64,000 nt of DNA from Luteitalea pratensis (GTDB lineage: Bacteria; Acidobacteriota; Vicinamibacteria; Vicinamibacterales; Vicinamibacteraceae), in assembly GCF_001618865.1 (NCBI RefSeq), contig NZ_CP015136.1, positions 5,057,001-5,121,000 of the forward strand, read 5' to 3'. A program made the translations under genes and the position numbers. Under the pieces are notes generated by a model. The model saw only the letters and a list, made by a program, of their open reading frames with translations, searched no databases and was not told the origin of the DNA. Below are positions 34,210-45,891 of the stretch, in pieces; position 1 is the first letter of the stretch; each line of letters starts with the position of its first letter.

Positions 34210-34231
34210 GCGTCGACCTGAAGGTCGACGC
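34210..34231. repeat. Palindrome, CGTCGACCTGAAGGTCGACG core
   Basis: Identical core to 2923-2944, followed by CTAC. It lies in the 200-bp gap between the M14 peptidase start and folK. Confidence 0.85.
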
Positions 34232-34342
34232 CTACAGACTTCGGCTGAGCCGTCCAACGCCGCAAGCAAGTCGTCGCACCAGGGGGACACCGGGCACCGA
34301 CGACTCATGCCTATGCTTCGAGCGCTCCGCGCACGACTGTAG

Positions 34343-34362
34343 CTGCCGACCTAGGTCGGCAG
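34343..34362. repeat. Palindrome CTGCCGACCTAGGTCGGCAG
   Basis: A perfect 20-bp inverted repeat with a GTAG edge on the left (GTAGCTGCCGAC), 12 bp beyond the folK stop. Confidence 0.8.
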
Positions 34363-34374
34363 ACCTGGGTCGAT

Positions 34375-34851
34375 TCAGATCGGCGGGAGTTCGTGCAGGA
34401 GGTCCGACACGGAACGCCCCGAAACGGGATCCACCCAGTCGCCGGCGACCTCGGCGAGGGGCTGCAGGACGAACACGCGATCGCGAAAGCGGGGATGGGG
34501 CACCCGTAGGCCGGGTTCGTCGATGACGAAGTCGCCGTACAGGATCAGGTCGAGGTCGAGTGTGCGGGGAGCGTTGACGAACGGCCGCTCGCGGCCGGCA
34601 GCTTCTTCGATGGCCTGCAGTGCCTCGAGCAGCGAGCGTGGGCCGAGCAACGTCGTGCCGACGACGACTTCGTTGAGGAAGCTGGGGGCGTTCGGAGGGC
34701 CACCGACCGATTCTGTCTCGTAGCGGGCGGAAGCGACCGCACCGCTCAGCAGCACCGCGAGGCGTTCCTCGGCCTGGTCGAGTTGCTCATCGCGGTCGCC
34801 GAGGTTGCTGCCGAGGGCGATCGCGACGGGAACACGCGCTATTCCACCCAC
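34375..34851 (-). CDS. folK: 2-amino-4-hydroxy-6-hydroxymethyldihydropteridine diphosphokinase
   Basis: A 158-residue HPPK of normal length. ALGSNLGDRDEQL at the N-terminus, the substrate stretch YETESVGGPPNAPSFLNEVV, and the metal-binding RTLDLDLILYG with VPHPRFRDRVFVLQPLAEV. It transfers pyrophosphate from ATP to the pterin in folate synthesis. The GTG start at 34851 overlaps the end of the ferritin-like gene by 13 bp. Confidence 0.95.
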   Translation of the reverse strand: MGGIARVPVAIALGSNLGDRDEQLDQAEERLAVLLSGAVASARYETESVGGPPNAPSFLNEVVVGTTLLGPRSLLEALQAIEEAAGRERPFVNAPRTLDLDLILYGDFVIDEPGLRVPHPRFRDRVFVLQPLAEVAGDWVDPVSGRSVSDLLHELPPI

Positions 34852-35327
34852 CGGACCGACATCACGCCGTCGCCCGTACTCGCACCTTCCATGCGGCGGC
34901 CGAGGAGGTCGTCACGCCCCTGCAGCGCCAGTTCGAAGAAACGCAGGTGCTCGCGCATCTCGCCGAGCATCAGCGTCAGCATGGTGCGGTGGCGGGCGTT
35001 GGTGATGCCCTCGATCCGTCCAGCCCACTTGTCCACGAAGGCCTGCTGCTGGCGCGCATCGTCCTGGAGCACCGCGTCCTCGCGCGTCTTGCCCTTACCT
35101 GCGGGCACGGTCAGCGCCGAGATGCTCGAGTCGGGCGTGCCGCCGAGATCTTCGAGGGCCTTGCGCACCCACTGCAAGTGATGTTCCTCGCGGCCAATCA
35201 CATACTGGTAGGTGTTGTTGAACTCGTAGTCGGCGATCGCCTGGGCGCCCTTGATGTGGCGGTCGAACAGGGCGAGACGCTCGCGGTAGAGTTCCTGCAG
35301 CAGTGACAGCGTGGCAGACAGCTTCAC
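34839..35327 (-). CDS. Ferritin-like helical protein
   Basis: 162 residues from a GTG at 35327 that overlaps the stop of the DksA-like gene (GTGA), with GGAGAA upstream. Helical throughout, with Glu/His residues spaced as in ferritin-like di-iron proteins: LFDRHIKGAQAIADYEFNNT, YVIGREEHHLQWVRKAL, and TLMLGEMREHLRFFELAL. It may bind iron or manganese, but a complete ligand set is not certain from inspection. It sits between a DksA/TraR-type gene and folK in a tightly packed operon. Confidence 0.65.
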   Translation of the reverse strand: MKLSATLSLLQELYRERLALFDRHIKGAQAIADYEFNNTYQYVIGREEHHLQWVRKALEDLGGTPDSSISALTVPAGKGKTREDAVLQDDARQQQAFVDKWAGRIEGITNARHRTMLTLMLGEMREHLRFFELALQGRDDLLGRRMEGASTGDGVMSVRWVE

Positions 35328-35647
35328 TTCTGTTTCTCCTTGCAGGTGATGCACGAGCGCGTCCACGGAATGGCCCGGAGTCGCGCCGCCGAGATCATCT
35401 CGCCGCAGTCCTTGCACACTCCGTACGTGCCGCGATCGATCCGCTCGAGCGCTTCCTCGATCGCCTGCATGATCTTGGCGTCCGTGGAGCGCAACTTGAG
35501 CGCGATGTGCACCTCGTTGATGCCGTCGGCCTGGTCGGCCATGTCGCCCTGGCGACTGTTGCCCATCATCGAACCAATGGGCTTGAGGCCCTCACCGGCG
35601 AGCAACTCGCGCCGCTTCTTCAGGAGGGCTTCCTGGAACTCCGACAT
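35324..35647 (-). CDS. DksA/TraR-family C4 zinc-finger protein
   Basis: 107 residues from an ATG at 35647 (MSEFQEALLKKRRELLAGEG). An N-terminal coiled coil (about 1-70) precedes the zinc finger CKDCGEMISAARLRAIPWTR + SCITC, giving CxxC-x17-CxxC. Family members enter the RNA polymerase secondary channel or act as general transcription modulators. It lacks the DxxDxA tip motif as far as can be judged (MADQADGINEVHIAL has D..D nearby). First gene of the coupled DksA-like/ferritin-like/folK unit. Confidence 0.9.
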   Translation of the reverse strand: MSEFQEALLKKRRELLAGEGLKPIGSMMGNSRQGDMADQADGINEVHIALKLRSTDAKIMQAIEEALERIDRGTYGVCKDCGEMISAARLRAIPWTRSCITCKEKQK

Positions 35648-35733
35648 ATCCACCGTTAGTACTCCACCCTGCCGACGTTTCCGGCAGGAAGCTAAGCGAA
35701 GCATGTTAGCACCTCCCCCGAAGAACCGATGGG

Positions 35734-38274
35734 CTACTCGGCGCGGAGCACCGCAAGTGGTCGCCGCCGGACGACGTCGAGGCTGGCGAGGACGCCGACC
35801 GCCCCCACCACCGCGGACGTGAGCACGACACCGAGGACCAGCGTCAGCGGCGCCGGATGCCATGGCATCTCGAACAGGTATCGCGACAGCGCCCAGCTGA
35901 GGACGAGCGCTCCGGCGGCACCCACGAGCCCGCCGAGCGCACCCAGGCCCAGGTATTCCATCGCCACCATCGCCATCACCGTGCGCGGTGTCGCGCCGAG
36001 CGTCTTCAGGATGGCGGATTCGTAGAGCCGCTGGAACCGGGTCATCGCCACCGAGCCGATCACGATCAGGATGCCGCTGAACAGCGCGAGCCCACCCACC
36101 GCGGTGATTGCGAGTGTCACGTTGCCGAGGATCCCCTGCGCGGCCTTGACCACCTCGCGCACGTCCACCGCGGACACGTTCGAGTGGGCATCGACCAGGT
36201 CGCGCTGCAGCCGCGCACGTGCCTCGGGGCTGTCGGGTGCCCGCAGCACGCCCATGAATCCGTGCGGCGCCTTCTCCAGCACGCCGGGCCGGAAGACGAA
36301 CATGAAGCCGCCGGTGCGCATGTCGTTCCAGTCCACGTCACGCACCGACGTGACCTTGGCCTCGATGACCCTGCCGAGCACGTCGAAGCGCACGATGTCG
36401 CCCATCTGCAGTCCGGCGTTGCGGCGCAGCGACTCCTCGATCGACACCTCGGCCATGCCCTCGGCCGGTGTCGCCCACATCGCGCCATCGACCAGCGTCT
36501 CGTTGGCCTCGAGGCGGGCGCGATAGGTGATCACGAACTCCCGGCCGAGCCCCTGCCGTCCCTGCACGCCTTCGATGCCGTCCACCTTCTCGGTCGTGCC
36601 GCGGACCCCGGTCACGCGCGCCCGCAAGACCGGAATCAGCCGCAGCCCGGCCGCCCCCGGGGTGGCCTTGATCACGCGCTCGACATCGGCCGCCTGATCG
36701 CGCTGTACATCGAGCAGGAACATGTCCGGCGCATCGGGCCGCAGGTCGACCGAGAACTGGTCGAGCAGCGTCGCCTGCACCAGGCGCACGCCGAGGATGA
36801 AGAACGCGCCGAGGCCGACCGCGAGCAGGATGACTCGCGTCTGGTTGCCCGGACGCGCCAGGCTGAGCACCGCGTGGCGAAGGGCGAACACGCGCGTGCG
36901 ACGCAGCGGCCGGACGGCGCGGACGACCAACGCAGACGTGCCGAAGAGCGCGGCCGTGATCCCGAGCAGGCCGATCGAGACGATCGCGCCCGCCTTGAGC
37001 GAGGCCGCCTGCCATGACGCGACGAGGGCCAGGGCGATGCCGACGATCACGACCGTCGCCCACTGCACCCAATCGATGCGGCGCAGACGACCACCGAGCG
37101 ACGTGCGGGCCGACTCGTCCCGCAGCAGCCATAGCGGCCGGACGCGCCGCACTTCCAGCAGTGGCACGAGCGCGAACAGCAACGAAACCAGGACGCCGAT
37201 CGCGACGGCCTGCGCGGAGGCTTGCGGCGTCAGGCGCGCATCCAGCCTGTCGAGACCAAAGATGCCACCTGGCAGGAACCGCAACGCGACGGCGCCGAGC
37301 ACCAGCCCGAGCAGGCTGCCGAGCAGGCCGAGGGTGGCCACCTGCGCGATGTAGATGCCGAGAATCTGCCGGCTGGTGGCGCCAAGACACTTCATCACGG
37401 CGATACTGCGCACGCGCTGCCCGATGAAGACGCGGGTCACACTCCAGACGCCGATGCCGCCAAGCACCACCATCACGAAGCCGATCAGGCTCAGGTAGTT
37501 CTCGGCGACACGCAGGTCTTCACCGAGGCGGTCTTCGGTCGACCTGTACGAACGTGCCGACACGAAGCTGCCCTTGAACTGCGCACGCACGCCTTCGACG
37601 AGCGGCTCGATGCCGGCCTCGTCCACCCGCAGGAGGATCGCGAACCTGGCCCGGGATCCGAACGACAGCAGCCCGGTCCCTTCGAGGTCCCGTCGCGCGA
37701 TGATCACCCGCGGACCGAGGCTGAACATGCCCGCCCGCCGGCCCGGCTCACTTTCGATCACGCCGCGGATGGTGAAGGTGCTTTCGCCGATGCGCACCTT
37801 GTCGCCGACGGCAATTCCCAGTTGCACCAGCAGCTCTGGCCGCACCAGCACGCCCTGGTCATCCAGCAACGCCTGCGTGAACCGCTGCCCGCCACGCAGC
37901 ACGAACGTGCCGTACAGCGGATATCCCGAATCGACGGCCTGCAGCTCCGCCATCCGCGCGATGGGCTTGCTCTCGTCCGAGGGCCGAACCATCGTGGCAA
38001 ATTCGACGACTTCCACACTCTGCCGGACCGGCGCCTTCCGGATCGCGGCGTCGACCTTGGCGCGGACATCGGCTGGCCACGGGCGGTTGGTCGAGAAGAC
38101 CACGTCGGCAGCCGTCAACACCCGCGCCTGGCCGACCAGCGCCGCGCGCACGTTCTGGATCACCGACCTGAGCGCCGCAATCGCACCGACGCCGATGGCG
38201 ACGCAGAGGAAGAAGAAGAGGAGGCGTCCCCAGGCGGCGCGTAACTCGCGCCACACCATGCGCAGGGTGAACAC
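35734..38274 (-). CDS. ABC transporter permease, YbbP/FtsX-like (846 aa)
   Basis: A two-halved permease. TM1 (about 18-38), a large periplasmic domain, a first FtsX core (about 260-380, NYLSLIGFVMVVLGGIGVWS...VMKCLGATSRQILGIYIAQV) and, after a second periplasmic domain, a C-terminal FtsX core (about 720-835) ending in VLRAE. The paired-core layout and the neighbouring TesA-like gene match the E. coli ybbP/ybbA/tesA arrangement. Starts at a GTG directly after the ATPase stop. The cargo is unknown; lipoprotein or envelope stress export is plausible. Confidence 0.88.
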   Translation of the reverse strand: MFTLRMVWRELRAAWGRLLFFFLCVAIGVGAIAALRSVIQNVRAALVGQARVLTAADVVFSTNRPWPADVRAKVDAAIRKAPVRQSVEVVEFATMVRPSDESKPIARMAELQAVDSGYPLYGTFVLRGGQRFTQALLDDQGVLVRPELLVQLGIAVGDKVRIGESTFTIRGVIESEPGRRAGMFSLGPRVIIARRDLEGTGLLSFGSRARFAILLRVDEAGIEPLVEGVRAQFKGSFVSARSYRSTEDRLGEDLRVAENYLSLIGFVMVVLGGIGVWSVTRVFIGQRVRSIAVMKCLGATSRQILGIYIAQVATLGLLGSLLGLVLGAVALRFLPGGIFGLDRLDARLTPQASAQAVAIGVLVSLLFALVPLLEVRRVRPLWLLRDESARTSLGGRLRRIDWVQWATVVIVGIALALVASWQAASLKAGAIVSIGLLGITAALFGTSALVVRAVRPLRRTRVFALRHAVLSLARPGNQTRVILLAVGLGAFFILGVRLVQATLLDQFSVDLRPDAPDMFLLDVQRDQAADVERVIKATPGAAGLRLIPVLRARVTGVRGTTEKVDGIEGVQGRQGLGREFVITYRARLEANETLVDGAMWATPAEGMAEVSIEESLRRNAGLQMGDIVRFDVLGRVIEAKVTSVRDVDWNDMRTGGFMFVFRPGVLEKAPHGFMGVLRAPDSPEARARLQRDLVDAHSNVSAVDVREVVKAAQGILGNVTLAITAVGGLALFSGILIVIGSVAMTRFQRLYESAILKTLGATPRTVMAMVAMEYLGLGALGGLVGAAGALVLSWALSRYLFEMPWHPAPLTLVLGVVLTSAVVGAVGVLASLDVVRRRPLAVLRAE

Positions 38275-38982
38275 TCAGCGACCTCCGGCCACGGCGGTGA
38301 CCGGGCCAGCGTCGCGCGCGAGGCGCTCGACGATGCGGCCGTCACGCATGACGATCTGCATGTCGGCTCTCGCGGCCAGTTCGCGATCGTGTGTCACCAG
38401 CACGAGGGTCGTGGAGCGGCTGCGATTGACGTCGAAGAGCAGATCGATCACGTGCTGGCCGTTGCTCGAATCGAGGTTGCCCGTCGGCTCGTCAGCCAGC
38501 AGCACCTTGGGCTCGTTGGCGAGCGCACGCGCGATGGCGACACGCTGCTGCTCGCCTCCCGACAATTGCGATGGGTAGTGATGCGCGCGCGCGTCGAGGC
38601 CCACCTCGTGCAGCAAGCGCGTAGCGCGTGGGTGCGCGTCGGTCGCGCCGGCGAGTTCCATCGGCACGAGCACGTTCTCGAACGCGGTCAGCGACGGCAT
38701 CAGGTGGAAGAACTGGAAGACGAACCCGATCAGCCTCCCGCGCAGGCGGGCCAGCGCGTCCTCGCCGAGGCTGGTGATCGACGTGCCATCGATGCGGATC
38801 TCGCCGGTCGTCGGCGCGTCGAGCCCCGCCATCAACCCGAGCAGCGTGCTCTTGCCGCTGCCGGAGGGGCCGACGATCGCGAGGCTCCGCCCGGCAGGAA
38901 TGGTCAGGTCGAGTGAATGGAGGATGGTCAGGGGCGATCCGCCGCTGTCCACGGTCTTGGAGACACCGTGCAATTCGATCAT
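38275..38982 (-). CDS. ABC transporter ATP-binding protein, YbbA/LolD-like
   Basis: 235 residues from the ATG at 38982, overlapping the upstream TesA-like stop (ATGA). Walker A GPSGSGKST, Q-loop FVFQFFHLMPSLTAFENVLV, signature LSGGEQQRVAIARAL, Walker B VLLADEPTGNLD, switch His in VTHDRELA. It energises the adjacent permease. The upstream extension of the frame is not coding. Confidence 0.92.
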   Translation of the reverse strand: MIELHGVSKTVDSGGSPLTILHSLDLTIPAGRSLAIVGPSGSGKSTLLGLMAGLDAPTTGEIRIDGTSITSLGEDALARLRGRLIGFVFQFFHLMPSLTAFENVLVPMELAGATDAHPRATRLLHEVGLDARAHHYPSQLSGGEQQRVAIARALANEPKVLLADEPTGNLDSSNGQHVIDLLFDVNRSRSTTLVLVTHDRELAARADMQIVMRDGRIVERLARDAGPVTAVAGGR

Positions 38983-39683
38983 GTGGTCGCGAGGGCGCGT
39001 GTGAGCAGGGGCTTCAGTGAGTGCCAGATGAGGTCGGCCACGCGCCGCGTCCCTTCCTCGTTGGGGTGGATGCCGTCGGCCTGGTTCAATGCCGTATCGC
39101 CAGCGACGCCGGCCAGCATGAAGGGGATGAATGCGACGTCGTGCTCGGTGGCGACCGTGACGAATGCGTCGCGGAACTCGCGCGTGTACTGCGGCCCGAA
39201 GTTCGGCGGCGCTTCCATGCCCAACAGCAGCACGGTGATGCCGCGGCCCTTGGCCATTCTGATCATCTGCGAGAGGTTGTCCCGCATCTGATCGACGGGC
39301 AGGCCGCGCAACCCGTCGTTGGCCCCGAGTTCGATCACGAGCACCTTCACATCGCCGTCCAGCGCCCAGTCGAGCCGTCGCAGGCCACCCGCGGTCGTAT
39401 CGCCAGACACGCCTGCGTTGACGACCTCCGCGTCGAGCCCGGCGGCGGCGATCTTCTGCTGCACCAGGGCCGGCCACGCAACGTCGGGCGCGAGGCCGAG
39501 CCCCGCGGTGAGGCTGTCGCCGAGCGCGACCACCCGCGGGCGAGCGGCCGGCGCCGCCGGCGCGGGCGCAGCGGCCGCGGTGCCGCTGGCCGTCGCGGCG
39601 GCCTCGCGGGTCGCGGGGTCACGCTGGCACGCGCCGACCCCCAGCGCCCCGATCATCACCAGCAAGAGTCCTCGTCGTCTCAT
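38979..39683 (-). CDS. TesA-like GDSL esterase/lysophospholipase, predicted lipoprotein
   Basis: A 234-residue SGNH hydrolase with a lipoprotein signal (LLLVMIGALGVGAC; lipobox Cys19) and an Ala/Pro-rich linker. The blocks are visible: I VVALGDSLTAGLGL (catalytic Ser), II NAGVSGDTTAGGL (oxyanion Gly), III ELGANDGLRGL (Asn) and V DGIHPNEEG (Asp/His). E. coli TesA is a periplasmic thioesterase/lysophospholipase and is likewise next to an ABC pair. It overlaps the ATPase gene by ATGA and the small gene upstream by ATGA. Confidence 0.93.
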   Translation of the reverse strand: MRRRGLLLVMIGALGVGACQRDPATREAAATASGTAAAAPAPAAPAARPRVVALGDSLTAGLGLAPDVAWPALVQQKIAAAGLDAEVVNAGVSGDTTAGGLRRLDWALDGDVKVLVIELGANDGLRGLPVDQMRDNLSQMIRMAKGRGITVLLLGMEAPPNFGPQYTREFRDAFVTVATEHDVAFIPFMLAGVAGDTALNQADGIHPNEEGTRRVADLIWHSLKPLLTRALATT

Positions 39684-39943
39684 GGGTTGCTTACCGCTTC
39701 CCGGGCGGCGGCAATGCGGGCCTCGACATCGGCCAGGGCTGTCTCCAGCATGCCGCGGTGCGCCGGACGGCAGGCGCGTTGGAGGTCGGCGAGCACGCGC
39801 GCACGGACGAGTTGCAGCGACACGAATTCACGCCGCCGTTCGGCCTCGGCCTCCGGGACTTCGGGCGCCGCGTCGGCCACGCGCTGCTGCGCTGCCGCCT
39901 CCTGCCGCTCCTCGACCGACTTGCTCTCCCAGCCCCTGGCCAT
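39680..39943 (-). CDS. Small helical protein (87 aa) at the head of the TesA/ABC operon
   Basis: ATG at 39943. Charged, Ala/Glu/Arg-rich and helical (MARGWESKSVEERQEAAAQQ; RREFVSLQLVRARVLADLQR), without a signal peptide. The stop overlaps the tesA-like start. No family is recognised. Confidence 0.6.
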   Translation of the reverse strand: MARGWESKSVEERQEAAAQQRVADAAPEVPEAEAERRREFVSLQLVRARVLADLQRACRPAHRGMLETALADVEARIAAAREAVSNP

Positions 39944-39950
39944 CGTCCAC

Positions 39951-39992
39951 CTCAATTGCAGAATTGCAAGAATTGCAGAATTTCCTACCGCA
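39951..39992. repeat. AT-rich tandem array of GAATTGCA units
   Basis: AATTGCAGAATTGCAAGAATTGCAG-like array of short units, followed by AATTTCC; about three to four copies at 8-10 bp spacing. It lies in the 113-bp gap between the small helical-protein gene and the TonB receptor gene and is much lower in GC than the rest of the window. GTGCAATTGTG follows at 40021. Confidence 0.75.
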
Positions 39993-40056
39993 CGCGAAGC
40001 GCCGACGCACTGAGTTGATGGTGCAATTGTGAAGTTGTGCCATTCCGAAATTACGG

Positions 40057-41835
40057 TCATCTGACCGAGATCCCCGCCCTGCCCCATCGCCCGGGCATCT
40101 CCACACCGCGGATCTCTTCGTAGTGCTCGTCGCCAAGGTTGGCGACCTCGACAAACGCGGTCACGCGACGGATCGGACGGGCCAGCCGGGCGTCGACCGT
40201 CGTCCACGATGACCGCCCGACCGGCCGCCGGTGCTCGAGCCGCAGCCCGGTCGAGAACGACCACGGCAATTGCAGCGCGAGATCGCCGCCGACGCCATGC
40301 GGGGCGTAGTCGTCCACGTATTTCGACAGCCCGACGAGCCGATCGGTCTCGACCGAGGTCCAGGTGTACTGTGCGCCAAGCGCGACCGGACCGTGCTGCC
40401 CCCGCACGAACGCCTCGACACCGTGACTCCGCACGTCGCGAATGTTCTCGGTCCGCCAGCGGACCGTCGCATCGGGCCGCACCCAGTCGATCACGTCGCG
40501 CTCCCGCCGCACGAATCCCGTAAGGGTGCCCACCCACGTGCCGCCGAGGTAGGTATCCACGCCCGTGTCAGCGGTCCACCCGTGCTCGGGCTCGAGTGCG
40601 GTGTTGGCGCGATGATTCGGGTCGGTGTAGAACCGCTCGGTGAACGTCGGGACCCGGAAGGCCCGCCCGATGCTCGCCCGCCACTTCACGCGCGGCTGCA
40701 CGGGCAGGGCCATCGCCAGCGACGGGCTGACCGCAGTCCCGAACGTCGAGTACGTGTCGACCCGCGCGCTCGGGTACAGCAGGAGACGGCCAAGGCGGGC
40801 CTCGAGTTCGGCAAAGCCACTCAGTCGGCCCTCGTTGCGGTCCCCGAGCGCCGACGAACGGAGCCAGTCCGCCGTCGCCTCCAGCCCGGTCGTGAGCCGC
40901 AGCGACTTTGTCAGCGGACCACCGAGGCGCACGCCACCGCCCGCGACATGTGTGCGATGCCGGTTCGGCTGGGTGCCGAGCACGCGTGGGTCGTAGAGGA
41001 ACTCGTCGCCGTGGGTCCGGTACCAGGCGTCGCTCGTGAGCGTCCACTCGGGCCGCACACGCCGCTGATCGCGCGCCGACACGAGTGTCTGGATCGTCGA
41101 CTCCCGCGACGGCGCCGGCCCATAGAAGCCAGCCGCACCGAAGTCCTTGTCGAGGTGCGAGACGGCCACCGTGGTCGCGCCGAAGCGCAGGTCCATGCGC
41201 ACCTGCTGGTGCAGGAAATCCCGCGCTGGGGCGAACCCGGATGATCGATCGACCGAGGCACTGAGGCCGGTCAGCACGTCCAGGGTCGCCGGACGCCACG
41301 CGGCGCCAGTCTGCACGAGCCCGTAGTCGCCCCCGGCGAGGCGTGCCGACGGAGCCGACGGGTCACGCCTGGTGATGATGTTGATGACACCGCCCACGGC
41401 ATCGGCGCCATGCAGGGACGAGCCCGCGCCGGCCAGGAGTTCGATGCGGGCGATGTCCTCGAGTGCCACCGGCAGGTCGCCCGAGTGATGCCCTGTCTGC
41501 GGATCGTTGATGCGGACGCCGTCCACGAGCACGAGCGTCTGGCCGAAGGACGCCCCGCGCACGCTGATGTCAGTCTGCGACCCGTACGGGCCGCGTTGAC
41601 GGACCCACACGCCGGGCAACAGGCGGAGCGCGTCGGTCACCGAGGCGACAGGGAGACGCGCCAGGTCGTCGGCGGTGACGACCGCGAGCGTGCGTCCGAC
41701 CGCGCCCTCCGTCGCCGGGGCGGCGGTGCCTGTCACGACGACTCGCTCGCTGACCGTCGGGAGAGGAGACTGGGCCGCGGCCCCGGTCGCTGCCGCGGCG
41801 CTCACGACGACCAGCACGGCGGCAGCCACGTTCAC
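40057..41835 (-). CDS. TonB-dependent outer membrane receptor, BtuB-like
   Basis: 592 residues from a GTG at 41835 (VNVAAAVLVVVSAAAATGAA signal). Plug domain (about 35-145): SVTDALRLLPGVWVRQRGPY, ISVRGASFGQTLVLVDGVRI, GSSLHGADAVGGVINIITRR. The 22-strand barrel follows, ending in a GISVR-type terminus. The TonB box may be ERVVVTGTA. Resemblance to BtuB is by plug motif and length; no cobalamin riboswitch is visible upstream, so cobalamin specificity is not shown. It is divergent from the DPP4-like gene across a 97-bp gap. Confidence 0.9.
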   Translation of the reverse strand: MNVAAAVLVVVSAAAATGAAAQSPLPTVSERVVVTGTAAPATEGAVGRTLAVVTADDLARLPVASVTDALRLLPGVWVRQRGPYGSQTDISVRGASFGQTLVLVDGVRINDPQTGHHSGDLPVALEDIARIELLAGAGSSLHGADAVGGVINIITRRDPSAPSARLAGGDYGLVQTGAAWRPATLDVLTGLSASVDRSSGFAPARDFLHQQVRMDLRFGATTVAVSHLDKDFGAAGFYGPAPSRESTIQTLVSARDQRRVRPEWTLTSDAWYRTHGDEFLYDPRVLGTQPNRHRTHVAGGGVRLGGPLTKSLRLTTGLEATADWLRSSALGDRNEGRLSGFAELEARLGRLLLYPSARVDTYSTFGTAVSPSLAMALPVQPRVKWRASIGRAFRVPTFTERFYTDPNHRANTALEPEHGWTADTGVDTYLGGTWVGTLTGFVRRERDVIDWVRPDATVRWRTENIRDVRSHGVEAFVRGQHGPVALGAQYTWTSVETDRLVGLSKYVDDYAPHGVGGDLALQLPWSFSTGLRLEHRRPVGRSSWTTVDARLARPIRRVTAFVEVANLGDEHYEEIRGVEMPGRWGRAGISVR

Positions 41836-41932
41836 TGCACCGATTGTACCGTCGCCCTGCGATACACTGGGCGTTTGCGGGTACGGCCGACCTCCAGCCG
41901 ATGCCGATCTTCGCCGTGAAAGGGCTGTCTCC

Positions 41933-44191
<2,259 letters not shown>

Positions 44192-44205
44192 TGGGGCATG
44201 TGTAG

Positions 44206-44352
44206 GCGCCGGACTTGTCCGGCGCGCAGAGGGGACGGCCGGACAAGTCCGGCCGCTACATCTCTTTCGACGTAGGCGTCGACCTTCAGGTCGACGCTGG
44301 CTTGCCGTGTAACGACCTACACGACAGATTCCGCCGACCTGAAGGTCGGCGG
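44206..44352. repeat. Cluster of four palindromes with GTAG/CTAC edges
   Basis: 44206-44225 GCGCCGGACTTGTCCGGCGC; 44237-44254 GGCCGGACAAGTCCGGCC; 44276-44297 core CGTCGACCTTCAGGTCGACG; 44331-44352 core CGCCGACCTGAAGGTCGGCG. GTAG precedes copies 1 and 3; CTAC follows copies 2 and 4, so they read as two elements each carrying a pair. The cluster fills the 175-bp gap before hutH. Confidence 0.88.
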
Positions 44353-44366
44353 CTACACTCGCGGCA

Positions 44367-45887
44367 ATGCTGATCACGCTGGACGGGTCTCCACTGACGC
44401 TCACACAGGTCGCCGCCGTGGCGCGCGGCCAGGCGGTGGTGTCGCTCGGCTCCTCGACCCGCGAGCGGCTCGCCCAGGCACGCACGCAGCTCGAACGACT
44501 GGTCGAGGACGGACTGCCTCACTACGGCGTCAATACCGGCTTCGGGTCGCTGTCCCGGACACGCATTCCCCCCGACCAGCTCCGCGATCTCCAGCGAAAC
44601 CTCGTGCGCTCGCACGCGGCAGGCGTCGGCGACGCGCTGCCGGCCGACACCGTGCGCGCCATGATGCTCCTGCTCGCGGCCTCGCTCGCTCGGGGCGCCT
44701 CGGGCGTTCGTCCGATCGTCGTCGAGCAGATCCTCGCGCTGCTGGCGCACGGGATCACGCCGGTCGTGCCGTCGATCGGCAGCGTCGGTGCGTCCGGCGA
44801 CCTCGCGCCGCTCGCGGCCGTGGCGTGCACGCTGATCGGCGAGGGCGACGTGTCGGTCGCGGGCACGCGCACGAGCGCCTCCACTGCGCTGGCCAGGGCC
44901 GGCATCGCACCGCTGATGCTCGAGGCCAAGGAAGGCCTGGCGCTGATCAATGGCACCCACCTGATGGCCGCCGAAGCGGCGCTGCTCCTGACCGAATGGG
45001 AAACGCTCTGGCCGGCGGCGCTGGTCGGCTGCGCGATGTCAATCGACGCGGCCAAGGCGACCGACGTCTTCCTCGACGCCCGCGTGCATGCCCTTCGCGC
45101 GCAACCCGGGCAGTCGACAGTGGCCGCACGGCTGCGCGCACTGCTCGAGGGCACGCAAATCGTCGAGAGCCACCGCGTGAATGACAGCCGCGTGCAGGAT
45201 CCCTATTCGTTCCGGTGCGCACCGGCGGTGCTCGGTGCAGCCGTCGACGCGGTTGGGTACGTGCAGGCGGCCCTGGCGCACGAACTCGCTGCGGTCACCG
45301 ACAACCCGCTGCTCGTGGGCGCCAACGAGGATCGGGCCGGCGTGTCGCTGATATCGGCGGGCAACTTCCACGGCATGCCGGTGGCCCTGCCGCTCGACGT
45401 GCTGGCCATCGCGCTGACCCACGTTGCCGGCATTGCCCAACAACGGGTCTTCTTCCTGCTCTCGGCGCGCGATCCGGAGAGCGGCCTGCCACCGTACCTG
45501 AGCCCGTCGCCAGGACTGAACTCGGGCCTGATGGTCGTGCAGTACACCGCGGCGGCGTGCTGCAACGAACTCGCCGGACTGTGCATGCCGGCATCGGTCA
45601 TCAACGTACCGACCTCGGCAGGTATCGAGGACTACAACTCCTTCGGGCCGCGCGCGGCCGCGAAGGCGCAACGCGCCCTCGAACTCACACGCACCGTCGT
45701 GGCCATCGAGTTGCTCTGCGCGGCCCAGGCGCTCGACGACCATCGTCCGCTGCGCTCCGGGGTCCAGGTCGAAACCGCGCATGCGCGCATTCGCAGCGTC
45801 GTGCCGCCGCTCGAGACGGACCGGCCGCTCACGGCAGACATCGAGGCCATTGCCCTCCTGATCGCGACCGGTGCCTTCGCCAGTTAG
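44367..45887 (+). CDS. hutH: Histidine ammonia-lyase
   Basis: A 506-residue aromatic amino acid lyase. The MIO-forming triad is in SVGASGDLAPLA (ASG), with NTGFGSLSRTRIPPDQLRDL, LVRSHAAGVGDAL, and the C-terminal active-site block QDPYSFRCAPAVLGA and TSAGIEDYNSFGP. It deaminates histidine to urocanate; the pattern matches HAL rather than PAL/TAL (His at the SH-selectivity stretch LVRSHAAG). hutU and hutI are not nearby; ftcD is convergent downstream. The TAG stop abuts GTAGGGACC. Confidence 0.92.
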   Translation: MLITLDGSPLTLTQVAAVARGQAVVSLGSSTRERLAQARTQLERLVEDGLPHYGVNTGFGSLSRTRIPPDQLRDLQRNLVRSHAAGVGDALPADTVRAMMLLLAASLARGASGVRPIVVEQILALLAHGITPVVPSIGSVGASGDLAPLAAVACTLIGEGDVSVAGTRTSASTALARAGIAPLMLEAKEGLALINGTHLMAAEAALLLTEWETLWPAALVGCAMSIDAAKATDVFLDARVHALRAQPGQSTVAARLRALLEGTQIVESHRVNDSRVQDPYSFRCAPAVLGAAVDAVGYVQAALAHELAAVTDNPLLVGANEDRAGVSLISAGNFHGMPVALPLDVLAIALTHVAGIAQQRVFFLLSARDPESGLPPYLSPSPGLNSGLMVVQYTAAACCNELAGLCMPASVINVPTSAGIEDYNSFGPRAAAKAQRALELTRTVVAIELLCAAQALDDHRPLRSGVQVETAHARIRSVVPPLETDRPLTADIEAIALLIATGAFAS

Positions 45888-45891
45888 GTAG

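Noticed and set aside
41836-41932. Cobalamin riboswitch upstream of the BtuB-like receptor
   Set aside because: The 97-bp divergent gap is too short for the ~200-nt element and I see no B12-box-like sequence.
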